Positions 1-9,955 are shown, numbered from the stretch's first letter. The stretch is DNA of 34,449 nucleotides from Rhodospirillales bacterium (GCA_947457845.1 CANGXM010000008.1:1-34449), one strand, 5' to 3'. The notes: generated by a model not told the origin, from the letters alone. Program-made: numbers and translations.

Positions 1-58
1 CGCTGTACCGGCGCCGCGCCTCGCGGCCCGTGATCACTTCAATACGCTGTGTAGCCAT
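1..58 (-). mobile_element. 5' end of an IS transposase OrfA (IS3/IS66-type TnpA N-terminus), truncated by the window edge
   Basis: Reverse complement from 58 reads ATG GCT ACA CAG CGT ATT GAA GTG ATC ACG GGC CGC GAG... = MATQRIEVITGREARRRYS, resembling the N-terminus of IS3/IS66 accessory transposases. Outer element end probably near 94 (palindromic CAATGGG-acag-CCCATTG at 80-97). Confidence 0.55.
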
Positions 59-274
59 GGGGACTGCCATAGGGATAGCCAATGGGACAGCCCATTGACT
101 CCCACCCGGCGACCCAGCCTCACAAGGCGGTGCTCACCGGAGCCGTACCTTGCCACTAACGCCCTTGCCTCCGTAGTTGGTTGCCGCCCGCAAGTGGCAA
201 GGCGCGCGCAGAGGCTTGGCGCGCTGCCACACAAGTGGATTGACACATCGCCTTGCCACATGCATGATCGCGGC

Positions 275-871
275 ATGGAACACCCCCTCCTAAAGCTTGC
301 CTTGGCCGAAGAAGCCGACCTCGACCGCCAACAGGCTGAGATCGACCGTCGCCGTGCGGCGGTGCGCCAAGTCATACAAGCGTATGGCGGTGGGGCGACA
401 CAGTTTAAGTCCAAAGGCATTCCCCCTATTGCATCAGCCCTGTCCGTAGCTCTGTCTTCCGATGGTGCCAACCAAGTGCCGAGGAGATCGGCGACGTCGC
501 CCCAGCGATCCCCCAAGACAGAGCGCGTCCTTGCAGTGGTGACCGCAGCGATGAATGAAGCGGACGGTCGGCCGATTCCGCTTCAGGTTCTACTCGCACG
601 GACGCTGGAGAGCGGGATCGATGTAGGTGGCAAGAAGCCAGCGAGCACGCTGTCCGCAATGCTGTCAAACGCTGGCGATTTTGTGTCGGTTCGTGGCGAG
701 GGCTGGCGCATTCGCCGCTCTGACGAACCGTCCGAGCCGAACGAACGGATTCCGGCCGGTCCACTGTGGCATGTGCCGGCAAGGGAAGAGGCGCCAACCG
801 CGGAGAACCGCAGTGGCGCCTCGAACCCGGGCGCTACCGAGTCTCGCACACTCGGTAGCGTCCTAGATTAA
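275..871 (+). CDS. Hypothetical protein with an N-terminal coiled-coil-like segment and a C-terminal winged-helix (HARE-HTH-like) region
   Basis: ORF 95-871; the internal ATG at 275 gives MEHPLLKLALAEEADLDRQQAEIDRRR... The C-terminus ERVLAVVTAAMNEADGRPIPLQVLLARTLESGIDVGGKKPASTLSAMLSNAGDFVSVRGEGWRI has the shape of HARE-HTH-type winged helices. Confidence 0.55.
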   Translation: MEHPLLKLALAEEADLDRQQAEIDRRRAAVRQVIQAYGGGATQFKSKGIPPIASALSVALSSDGANQVPRRSATSPQRSPKTERVLAVVTAAMNEADGRPIPLQVLLARTLESGIDVGGKKPASTLSAMLSNAGDFVSVRGEGWRIRRSDEPSEPNERIPAGPLWHVPAREEAPTAENRSGASNPGATESRTLGSVLD

Positions 872-975
872 CCACCTAACCCTACGCAGGGAGAAAGGTA
901 GGAAACCTATGTGGCAAGCCGTCTTGTTAGAGATGTAGGGCTAGAGCGCTGGTACACCGCCAACTCTGGCTCGGT

Positions 976-1006
976 CATCCGTGGCGAGCAATGCTCGCCA
1001 CGGATG
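976..1006. repeat. Perfect 31-nt palindrome (15-bp arms, 1-nt centre), possible terminator or hairpin
   Basis: CATCCGTGGCGAGCA-A-TGCTCGCCACGGATG read directly. Confidence 0.8.
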
Positions 1007-1064
1007 CTTCATGAAGCTACGCCGTTTCACCGAATCCGTCAACGGAATCAGTGTTCTCGACCTA

Positions 1065-1174
1065 TCCTGATCGGTGTCCTGATCGGTGACAGTGTAAAGT
1101 TTAGGCTGGGAAACCGGTGACGGAAACCGGTGACAGTGTCCAATTTCTATATCAACACGTGGGAAACCGGTGAC
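1065..1174. repeat. Cluster of short repeats: 12-bp tandem TCCTGATCGGTG x2 and GGAAACCGGTGAC x3 with CGGTGACAGTGT cores
   Basis: TCCTGATCGGTG at 1065-1076 and 1077-1088; GGAAACCGGTGAC at 1109-1121, 1122-1134 and 1162-1174; CGGTGACAGTGTA at 1084-1096. Confidence 0.75.
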
Positions 1175-1396
1175 AGCCTCCCCTTTTCGGTCGCTTGGCG
1201 AATGCAGCGGCGGCAGCCGCCCGTTGCCACAGGCGTCACGGTCGCCGATACCGACCAGGGACTTGGGGGGACCACGGTCCGCCGCCCCGTCCGGCAGCAG
1301 CACTCGGTGGCTTCGGAAAACGTCATCACTTCTCCACGGTCCGATGACCGCAGGGGCATCATGTTCGACGCGACGGCGAGCATGATCGCGGTCCGA

Positions 1397-2721
1397 TCAG
1401 CCAACCTGCTCTTCGAGACGGATGCGCCGGAGCACCGAGAACCCTTCGTCCGCGGTGGAAACGCAGCGGAACTGGAGACCGAACGTCGTCTCGGACAGAT
1501 CGAATTCGATCGACACCTCCGACCGGTCCGCGAACACCTCCACGGCGGCGAGCGTCCCGGGCGTGGTCTCGCCGATGACGTCGCAGATCGCCACCGGACC
1601 GGTCCCGCACCCGGGCGTGCGGAACCGCCATGTCACGCGGTGGCGTCCGCGCTTCAGCGGCATGTACGGCCCGTAGAAGACCACCCCGCCCTGCCCCGGC
1701 ACCGAGACCACCCAATCGCCCTCGGCCGTCGTCTCGATCGGACGATCGGGGGAAACGACGAGACGCTGGACGCGCTCCGGCCAATGGTCACGGAACAGGT
1801 CGGCCATGAGGGTCCGGACCGCGTCGGCATCGGGCGGCCGGTCGGTCCGGACGGCCTCGATCCACCAGATGAACGCGTCATCGGGCCGGTCGCGCGCGCA
1901 CAGCAGGCGTTCGGTCACCGACCAGCCCTCGCAGGGCCGATCGGGATCGAACGGCAGCACGGCCCCGTCCCGCGCGTCGCGGCAGAGCCACAGGCCGCGC
2001 ACGGCCGTCACGTCGAAGCCCCCCAGGGTGAACAGCCGGACCGCCTCCTCCGGCGTCAGCTCGATCGTGTGCTGGGGATGGCTCCAGTTCTGCGCGGTGG
2101 TGACGAGACGGTTGGGGCTGTCCACGACGACGTGGCCGCCCGGCCGGAGCACGCGCGCCGCCTCGAGCACGAAACCCGCCACCTCCTCGGGCCAGAGATG
2201 CTCCAGATTCTGGCCGGAGAAGACGAGATCGCAGGACGACGACGCGACGCCGACATGTCGGACGCCGTGTTCGCGATCCACGTCACGTTGTCCGGCAGGT
2301 CGTCGGGCTTCGGAGAGTAGAACTCGATCCCGAGATGTTCCGGAACGCGGCCGTAGGTCCGCTCGATCCACTCGAAGTACCAGGTTCCGGCGCATCCGGC
2401 GCTCAACATCCGGCGCGCGCCGGGAGGCATCTGCCGCAGCAGCGCGCCCCGCGCTTCGTGCAGGAGGACGTTCACGTCGTGCGCCGGCGGACCGGGTGCC
2501 GGAACGGGGCCCGGATCCGGCTCCGGGACCGCGCCCGGCGACGCGGCCGCGTCGAGGGTCACGACGACATGCCGCAGCCGACGCCGCAGCCGCGGAAACG
2601 GCGTGACGGCGATGCGGACCGCGCGTCGGGCCGGACCGCTGCGGACGAGGCCCCGGACGACCGCGACCAGGATGGACCGTCCCCGCCGGTGTGCCGCCAC
2701 GGTGAATCCGGAAAGGCCCAT
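1397..2721 (-). pseudogene. Class I SAM-dependent methyltransferase, apparently frameshifted
   Basis: The N-terminal part lies in the 2056-3450 frame (MGLSGFTVAAHRRGRS...GIEFYSPKPDDLPDNVTWIANTASDMS) and continues in the 1397-2395 frame (VASSSCDLVFSGQNLEHLWPEEVAGFVLEAARVLRPGGHVVVDSPNR...). The frame change falls near 2245-2265 and is consistent with one missing base. Confidence 0.7.
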
Positions 2722-2933
2722 GGAACGCCCGCCCATCGTCGTTTCAGTCGGCTCAGGACCGTGCGTCGCCGGCCACCCCGGGACGGCAACCCAGGAGTGT
2801 GAGCGCGACGTCGGCACGGACGTCAAGCGTTTCGACCGAGGCCCGCCACGGGGCCGCGCCCGGCCGCGGACGGCTCCCGCGACGTCGGCAGACGGACCGC
2901 ACGCCCCGGGAACCGGTGCCGGCGTCCCGCCTC

Positions 2934-3611
2934 TCAGGGCATCGGGGCCGACGCTCCCCGCCCCGGCCGCCCCGGCCGCCTCGCGGCCAGTGTCCGTCCC
3001 GTCCGCGCTTCCAGCTCCTCGATGAACGCCGCGTCGCCCACCGGGCGGCCCACCGTCTCCGCCCGGCGCAGCGTGTCGTCGGCGGGGGCGTCGAGGGCGC
3101 CGTCGAGGAGCGCGGCGACGTCCCCCACCCGGTCCAGCACCGGCGAAACCGTCGCCAGCCCGTCGTCGGCGCCGGACAGGTGCGCCCGCGCGCTCGACCA
3201 GCGCCAGTCCTCGGCCCGGTCCACCAGCCGCGCCCGCACGGGGTTGAGCGAGACGTAGCGCACGGCTGCGATCAGGTGCGCCTCGTCCATCGCCACCGAC
3301 CCGAACCGCCCCTGCCACAGGTGCCCGGTCCAGCCGTTGCGGCGGTTGACGTGCAGCGTGTAGCGCCGGTGCGCCTCGGCCAGCACGGCGCGCAGGCCGT
3401 CCGCGTGCGAGGGCACGAGCACGAGGTGGACGTGGTTGGGCATCAGGCAATAGGCCCAGACTTCGGTGCCCGCCCGCCGCGCAGCGGCCGCGACCAGATC
3501 GCGGTAGAGGGCGTAGTCGGCGTCGGAGAAGAAGGTGCGCTCCGCGCGGTTGCCACGCTGGGTCACGTGATGGGGAATGCCGGGGACGACGAGGCGGGCG
3601 AGGCGGGCCAT
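2934..3611 (-). CDS. REP-associated tyrosine transposase (RAYT, Y1_Tnp / IS200-like)
   Basis: MARLARLVVPGIPHHVTQRGNR...YCLMPNHVHLVLVP...NRRNGWTGHLWQGRFGSVAMDE...YVSLNPVRARLV; HVH motif and RAYT signature blocks. Confidence 0.9.
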   Translation of the reverse strand: MARLARLVVPGIPHHVTQRGNRAERTFFSDADYALYRDLVAAAARRAGTEVWAYCLMPNHVHLVLVPSHADGLRAVLAEAHRRYTLHVNRRNGWTGHLWQGRFGSVAMDEAHLIAAVRYVSLNPVRARLVDRAEDWRWSSARAHLSGADDGLATVSPVLDRVGDVAALLDGALDAPADDTLRRAETVGRPVGDAAFIEELEARTGRTLAARRPGRPGRGASAPMP

Positions 3612-3640
3612 GGGGCGTCGGATGTGATGGGGGGACGATC

Positions 3641-3668
3641 GTGACAGCGAATCAGTACACTGTCACCG
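3641..3668. repeat. REP-like inverted repeat upstream of the RAYT gene, sharing CGGTGACAGTGTA with the 1065-1174 cluster
   Basis: GTGACAG(3641-3647)-12 nt-CTGTCAC(3660-3666); TACACTGTCACCG at 3656-3668 is the reverse complement of CGGTGACAGTGTA at 1084-1096. Confidence 0.65.
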
Positions 3669-5720
3669 TTTTTCCTCCTCCCACCCGATCGCGTGGCGAA
3701 GGAACCGGTAGCCGAGCGCGGTGAAGGCCGCCCGCTCGCGGTTGTCCTTGCCGTAGCCGTGCCCGCCCGCCTCGGGCTCGTGATAGTGGGCCTCGTGGCC
3801 GAGGTCCTGGAGCTTGGCGGCCATCTTGCGGGCGTGGCCGGGGTGGACGCGGTCGTCGCGCCGGGTCGTGGCGATGAGGATCGGCGGATAGCGCCGCCCG
3901 GCCTCGGCCAGGTGATAGGCCGAGTAGGTCTTGAGCCACTCCCAATCCTCGGGCCTGTCCGGGTCGCCGTACTCGGCCATCCAGCTCGCCCCGGCGAGGA
4001 GCTTCGTGTAGCGGCGCATGTCGATCAGCGGGATCGTGCAGAAGAGCGCGCCGAACCGGTCCGGGTGCCGGACCAGCATGTTCGAGATCAGGATCCCGCC
4101 GTTCGACCCGCCCTCGGCCGCGATGCGCCCCGGCCGGGTGATGCCGCGCGCGACGAGGTCGGCGGCGACGGCCGCGAAATCCTCGTGCGACAGGAACTTG
4201 CCCGCGTTGCGCCCGGCCTCGTGCCAGGGAATGCCGAACTCGCCCCCGCCGCGGATGTTGGCGACGACCGTGGTGCCGCCGCGCTCCAGCCAGAGCTTGC
4301 CGATCGCGGTCCGGTAGACGGGCAGCTCCGACACCCGGAACCCGCCATAGCCATACATGTGGACGGGCGCGTCCCCCGTCTCGCCGGGCGGGCCGACCTG
4401 CACGTAGGGGATGCGCGTCCCGTCGACCGAGGTCGCCTCGTGCCGGGTCACCGTCAGGCCGCCCGCGTCGAAGGCGGCCGGGGCGCGGCGGAGCACCATA
4501 GGCGCGCCGCCGGGCGGCAGGCGCCAGAGGGTGGGCGGCGTCAGCGGGTCCTGCGCGTCGGCGAGAAGCTCGCCCGTCGCCTCCGACGGCTCGGTATCGA
4601 ACGACCAGACGGTCACCGTGCCGATCGACGGAAGGCCGCCCACCGTCTCCCGCCCCCAACCATCGTCGGACGGCGTCAGCACAAGGGTGACGGGCGCCAG
4701 ATCGTCGAGGATGGAGAGGACGAGGCGGCCGCCCGACCAGAAGGAATAGCGCAGCGCCCGGCGCGGGCCCGGCTCGAACAGCGTCTCGAACCGCCGCTCG
4801 CCGGCGAGGAAGGCCGACAGGCGGCAGGCGACCAGCACGTCCGCCCCCACGATCGTCCCGCCGACGGTCCAGGGCACGCGCGGCTTGATGGTGAGCCAGT
4901 CGCCGTGGATGTCGGTCTCGGCGTCGGTCGGCACGTCGATCCGCACCTTCGGCCCCGTCGCGTCGCCCAGCCACTCGATCACGTCGTAGAAGCCGATGCG
5001 GTCGACGAACCAGAGCCGCGGCGGCGAGACCGAGCGGTCGACGCCGGCGCCGGCCGCCATCCGGTCCTCGGGCACCGCGAAGATCACGGGCGCGTCCGCC
5101 GGGCCGGTCCCGCGCCGCCAGAGGCGGACGGTGCGGGCATAGCCCGACGTCGTCGCCCCGCCGAGCGCGGAGGACAGGACGAGGGTGTCGCGGTCGAGCC
5201 AGGCGACGCCGCCCTTGGCCTCGGGCGCTTCGAAGCCGCCGGGCACGAAGGTGCGGGTCGTCAGGTCGAACTCCCGCAGGACGACGGCGTCGGCCCCGCC
5301 GCGCGAGAGCGAGAGGATGGCCCGGTCGTGGGTTCCGGGGATCGTGGCCGCCCCCTTCCAGATCCAGTCCTCGCCCTCCCCCTTCGCCAGCGCGTCGAGG
5401 TCGAGCAGCACGTCCCAGCGCGGCGGGTCGGCGGCGAAGCCGGCCTCGTCGGTGCGCCGCCACAGGCCGCGCGGGTTCGCCGCGTCCTGCCAGAAATTGT
5501 AGAGGAGGCCCGCCCGGCGACCGACGTAGGGGATGCGGTCCGGCCGGTCGAGAAGGGCCGTGAGCGCGTCGCGGTCGGCCTCGAAACGCGCGTCGGCGAA
5601 GCGGGCCAGCGTGCGCGCGTTCTGGTCGCGCACCCAGGCCACCGCCCGCTCCCCCTCGATCGCCTCCAACCAGAGGCGGGGATCGTCGTCCGGCGCGTCG
5701 ACGGTCGGGCGGATGTCCAT
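3663..5720 (-). CDS. Prolyl oligopeptidase family serine peptidase (S9)
   Basis: MDIRPTVDAPDDDPRLWLEAIEGERAVAWVRDQN...; YGYGGFR, ANIRGGGEFG, EGGSNGGIL, DDRVHPGHARKMAAKLQ, GGHGYG motifs. Confidence 0.92.
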   Translation of the reverse strand: MDIRPTVDAPDDDPRLWLEAIEGERAVAWVRDQNARTLARFADARFEADRDALTALLDRPDRIPYVGRRAGLLYNFWQDAANPRGLWRRTDEAGFAADPPRWDVLLDLDALAKGEGEDWIWKGAATIPGTHDRAILSLSRGGADAVVLREFDLTTRTFVPGGFEAPEAKGGVAWLDRDTLVLSSALGGATTSGYARTVRLWRRGTGPADAPVIFAVPEDRMAAGAGVDRSVSPPRLWFVDRIGFYDVIEWLGDATGPKVRIDVPTDAETDIHGDWLTIKPRVPWTVGGTIVGADVLVACRLSAFLAGERRFETLFEPGPRRALRYSFWSGGRLVLSILDDLAPVTLVLTPSDDGWGRETVGGLPSIGTVTVWSFDTEPSEATGELLADAQDPLTPPTLWRLPPGGAPMVLRRAPAAFDAGGLTVTRHEATSVDGTRIPYVQVGPPGETGDAPVHMYGYGGFRVSELPVYRTAIGKLWLERGGTTVVANIRGGGEFGIPWHEAGRNAGKFLSHEDFAAVAADLVARGITRPGRIAAEGGSNGGILISNMLVRHPDRFGALFCTIPLIDMRRYTKLLAGASWMAEYGDPDRPEDWEWLKTYSAYHLAEAGRRYPPILIATTRRDDRVHPGHARKMAAKLQDLGHEAHYHEPEAGGHGYGKDNRERAAFTALGYRFLRHAIGWEEEKR

Positions 5721-5731
5721 GGGGGCGTCCT

Positions 5732-7339
<1,608 letters not shown>

Positions 7340-7656
7340 GGGCTCCACCGCGCAAGGGGCGTCGGGCGCGCAGCTTAGCCGCCCGTCGCCGGCCCGTCAC
7401 CGGCCCGTTCCGCGGCATCCTTCGTTCCCATCGGCATTTCCGGACCCGCGAACCGGTCGGCCGGGCCAGCCCGATCCGCCGCCGGCCACGGCGCCGACCG
7501 AGGGAATCCGCGCCCATGGCACGACCGCAACTCTTTGGGGAGAAAATGGACTCGTTGTTGCAACCATGACGTCGACGGGCCACGGACGGACCTCGGATGC
7601 CTCATCCGGGCCCCCGCACGTCTTCGACAGGCACGACGACACCCTAGGAGGATCAC

Positions 7657-8493
7657 ATGAGCAACTCCGTCAACACGAACTACGGCGCCCTCGTCGCGCT
7701 GCAGTCCCTCAACCGCACCAACGCCGATCTCGCGTCGGTCCAGAAGCGCGTGACCACGGGCTATCGGGTCAACGACGCGATCGACGACGGCGCCGCCTTC
7801 GCGGTCGCCCAGGGCATCCGCTCGAACATCGGCTCGCTCAACGCCGTCAACCAGCAGCTGAACATCGCACGCGGCACGAACGGCGTCGCGCTCGAGGCGG
7901 CGACCAGCATCTCGAACACGCTGATCAAGATGCGCGAGGTGACGACCAAGCTGGCCGACGCCAACCTGTCGAGCGATCAGCGCCGCCAGTACAACGCCGA
8001 CCTGTCGCGCCTCGTGGGCGAGGTGGGCAACTTCATCGTCAACGCGACGTTCAACGGTTCGAACCTGCTGCAGTCGGCGGCCGCGCCGATCCAGGTCATC
8101 GCGAACGTCGCCGGAACGCAGTTCACGCTGACGTCCCAGGATCTGTCGGCGAGCCTGCTCGGAGGCGGCACAAACCTCCTGACGGTCGCCTTCGCGAACG
8201 CGGTGGCGGCCGGCGCGGCCCTGTCGGCCAACGGCTCCCAGGCCACGGCCGAAAGCATCGTCAGCACCTTCCTGAACAACCTCGGCGGCGACAGCCGTCG
8301 GCTCGTGAACCAGGTGAACTTCAACGCCGCCCTGCTGAAGGCGTCGGAGGAGGCGCTGGGCTTCATCGTCGACGCCGATCTCGCCAAGGAGAGCTCGCGC
8401 CTGCAGTCGCTCCAGATCCGCCAGCAGCTGGGCACCCAGACGCTCGGCATCGCGAACCAGAGCCCGCAGACGCTGCTCGGCCTGTTCCGCTGA
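7657..8493 (+). CDS. Flagellin (short, 278 aa)
   Basis: MSNSVNTNYGALVALQSLNRTNADLASVQKRVTTGYRVNDAIDDGAAFAVAQGIRSN... and C-terminus ...TLGIANQSPQTLLGLFR; AGGAGG Shine-Dalgarno upstream of the ATG. Confidence 0.95.
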   Translation: MSNSVNTNYGALVALQSLNRTNADLASVQKRVTTGYRVNDAIDDGAAFAVAQGIRSNIGSLNAVNQQLNIARGTNGVALEAATSISNTLIKMREVTTKLADANLSSDQRRQYNADLSRLVGEVGNFIVNATFNGSNLLQSAAAPIQVIANVAGTQFTLTSQDLSASLLGGGTNLLTVAFANAVAAGAALSANGSQATAESIVSTFLNNLGGDSRRLVNQVNFNAALLKASEEALGFIVDADLAKESSRLQSLQIRQQLGTQTLGIANQSPQTLLGLFR

Positions 8494-8501
8494 CCCCGGA
8501 C

Positions 8502-8533
8502 GGACGGCGGTCGACCACCGGTGGCCGCCGTCC
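8502..8533 (+). terminator. Putative hairpin after the first flagellin
   Basis: GGACGGCGG(8502-8510)...CCGCCGTCC(8525-8533) with an inner CCACCGGTGG palindrome; no long T-run. Confidence 0.5.
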
Positions 8534-8642
8534 CTCGGACCGAACTCAATCTCAAGTCGAAAATCGCTTGATTGCACAACCGGCCTTCGTTACAACCAAA
8601 AGCACCAAGAGCGGGTACACCTGACGGGAAAGGCCGTACGCC

Positions 8643-9467
8643 ATGTCGAACTCCGTGAACACCAACTATGGCGCGCTCGTCGCGCTCCAGTCCCTCAACC
8701 GCACCAACGACCAGCTCCTCGGCGTGCAGAAGCGCGTGACCACGGGCTTCCGCGTGAACGACGCGGTCGACGACGGTGCCGCCTTCGCGGTCGCCCAGGG
8801 CATCCGCTCGAACATCGGCTCGCTCAACGCCGTCAACCAGCAGCTGAACGTCGCCAAGGGCACCGTCGGCACCGCGCTGGAGGCCGCCACCCAGATCTCG
8901 AACACCCTGATCACGATCCGGTCCGCGGCGACCAAGCTGGCCGACGCCAACCTGTCGTCCGACCAGCGCAGCCAGTACAACGCCGACCTGTCGCGCCTCG
9001 TGGGCGAAGTGGCGAACTTCATCTCGAACGCGACGTTCAACGGGTCGAACCTGCTGCAATCCTCCGGCAGCGTGATCCAGGTCATCGCCAACGTCACCGG
9101 CACGCAGTTCACCCTGACGACGAACGACCTCAGTGCGTCGGTGCGGTCCCTCATGACGGTCGCCTTCGCGAGCGCGGGCGTGGCCGGTTCGGCCCTGTCG
9201 GCCAGCGGCACCCTGGCATCGGCCGAAAACATCGTCAGCACCTTCCTCAACAACGTCGGCGGCGACAGCCGTCGCCTCAACAACCAGATCAACTTCAACG
9301 CCGCCCTTCTGAAGGCGTCGGAGGAGGCGGTGGGCTACATCGTCGACGCCGATCTGGCGAAGGAGAGCTCGCGTCTCTCCGCCCTGCAGGTCCGCCAGCA
9401 GCTCGGCACCCAGACACTCGGCATCGCGAACCAGAGCCCGCAGGTCCTCCTCGGCCTGTTCCGCTGA
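8643..9467 (+). CDS. Flagellin (short, 274 aa), paralogue of the preceding gene
   Basis: MSNSVNTNYGALVALQSLNRTNDQLLGVQKRVTTGFRVNDAVDDGAAFAVAQGIRSN...TLGIANQSPQVLLGLFR. Confidence 0.95.
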   Translation: MSNSVNTNYGALVALQSLNRTNDQLLGVQKRVTTGFRVNDAVDDGAAFAVAQGIRSNIGSLNAVNQQLNVAKGTVGTALEAATQISNTLITIRSAATKLADANLSSDQRSQYNADLSRLVGEVANFISNATFNGSNLLQSSGSVIQVIANVTGTQFTLTTNDLSASVRSLMTVAFASAGVAGSALSASGTLASAENIVSTFLNNVGGDSRRLNNQINFNAALLKASEEAVGYIVDADLAKESSRLSALQVRQQLGTQTLGIANQSPQVLLGLFR

Positions 9468-9488
9468 TCGCGCGCATCTTCGACGGTT

Positions 9489-9955
9489 GGGGAAAGGGGG
9501 GCTCCGTCCCCAGCCTCTCGGTTAAGTGTTGTCGGGTTTCAGTGCAATTGGATTGAGCTGGTTCCGCGCGACCGCCCGCACTCGCTCTGGGGTCATATTC
9601 GTCCAGCCCGCGAGATGGAAACGCGTTACCGCGTCTCTGATAGCGATGAATCGTGAAGGGTCTGCCGCAGCTAAATCGAGAGACGCATCCTCCTGCACAA
9701 TGCGAGCGATTTCTTCGAGCAGCTCCCAGTCTCCGGACTTGGCGACGGAAGCCGTCTTTCCTCTGATCAGCGCGTCGAGGGCCTCGACCCTTAGTGTCCG
9801 TATAGATCGATCCATGCATCGCTCCAGCGTCAACCTTAGATGCTCGGAAGTTTTTATATGAAGATCGAGTTTAGAGTTTCAGCCATTCTTCTCTCGCTGT
9901 CGAACCTTGCATCAACACGAACCCGAGAGGCTGGGGCTCCGTCCCCCCTTTTCTC
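9489..9955. repeat. Inverted-repeat-flanked segment (arms 9489-9519 and 9925-9955) enclosing a 103-aa ORF
   Basis: Left GGGGAAAGGGGGGCTCCGTCCCCAGCCTCTC; right GAGAGGCTGGGGCTCCGTCCCCCCTTTTCTC. Outer blocks are inverted copies (23/31 aligned by hand); the central CTCCGT keeps the same orientation in both. Confidence 0.6.
9522..9833 (-). CDS. Hypothetical small protein (103 aa)
   Basis: Intact ORF MTLERCMDRSIRTLRVEALDALIRGKTASVAKSGDWELLEEIARIVQEDASLDLAAADPSRFIAIRDAVTRFHLAGWTNMTPERVRAVARNQLNPIALKPDNT with plausible composition, in a visibly more AT-rich stretch. Confidence 0.5.
   Translation of the reverse strand: MTLERCMDRSIRTLRVEALDALIRGKTASVAKSGDWELLEEIARIVQEDASLDLAAADPSRFIAIRDAVTRFHLAGWTNMTPERVRAVARNQLNPIALKPDNT

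Noticed and set aside
1065-1174. CRISPR-like array
   Set aside because: Repeats are 12-13 bp, irregularly spaced, with no spacers of uniform length and no cas genes; fits REP-like repeats instead.
1130-1404. ORFs covering the repeat-rich region near 1.1-1.4 kb
   Set aside because: Overlapping ORFs on both strands with no plausible protein features; better explained as intergenic or repeat sequence.
7516-7535. Possible sigma-54 promoter (TGGCACGACCGCAACT) before the first flagellin
   Set aside because: The -24-like TGGCACG is present but the -12 TTGC element is not; poor match.
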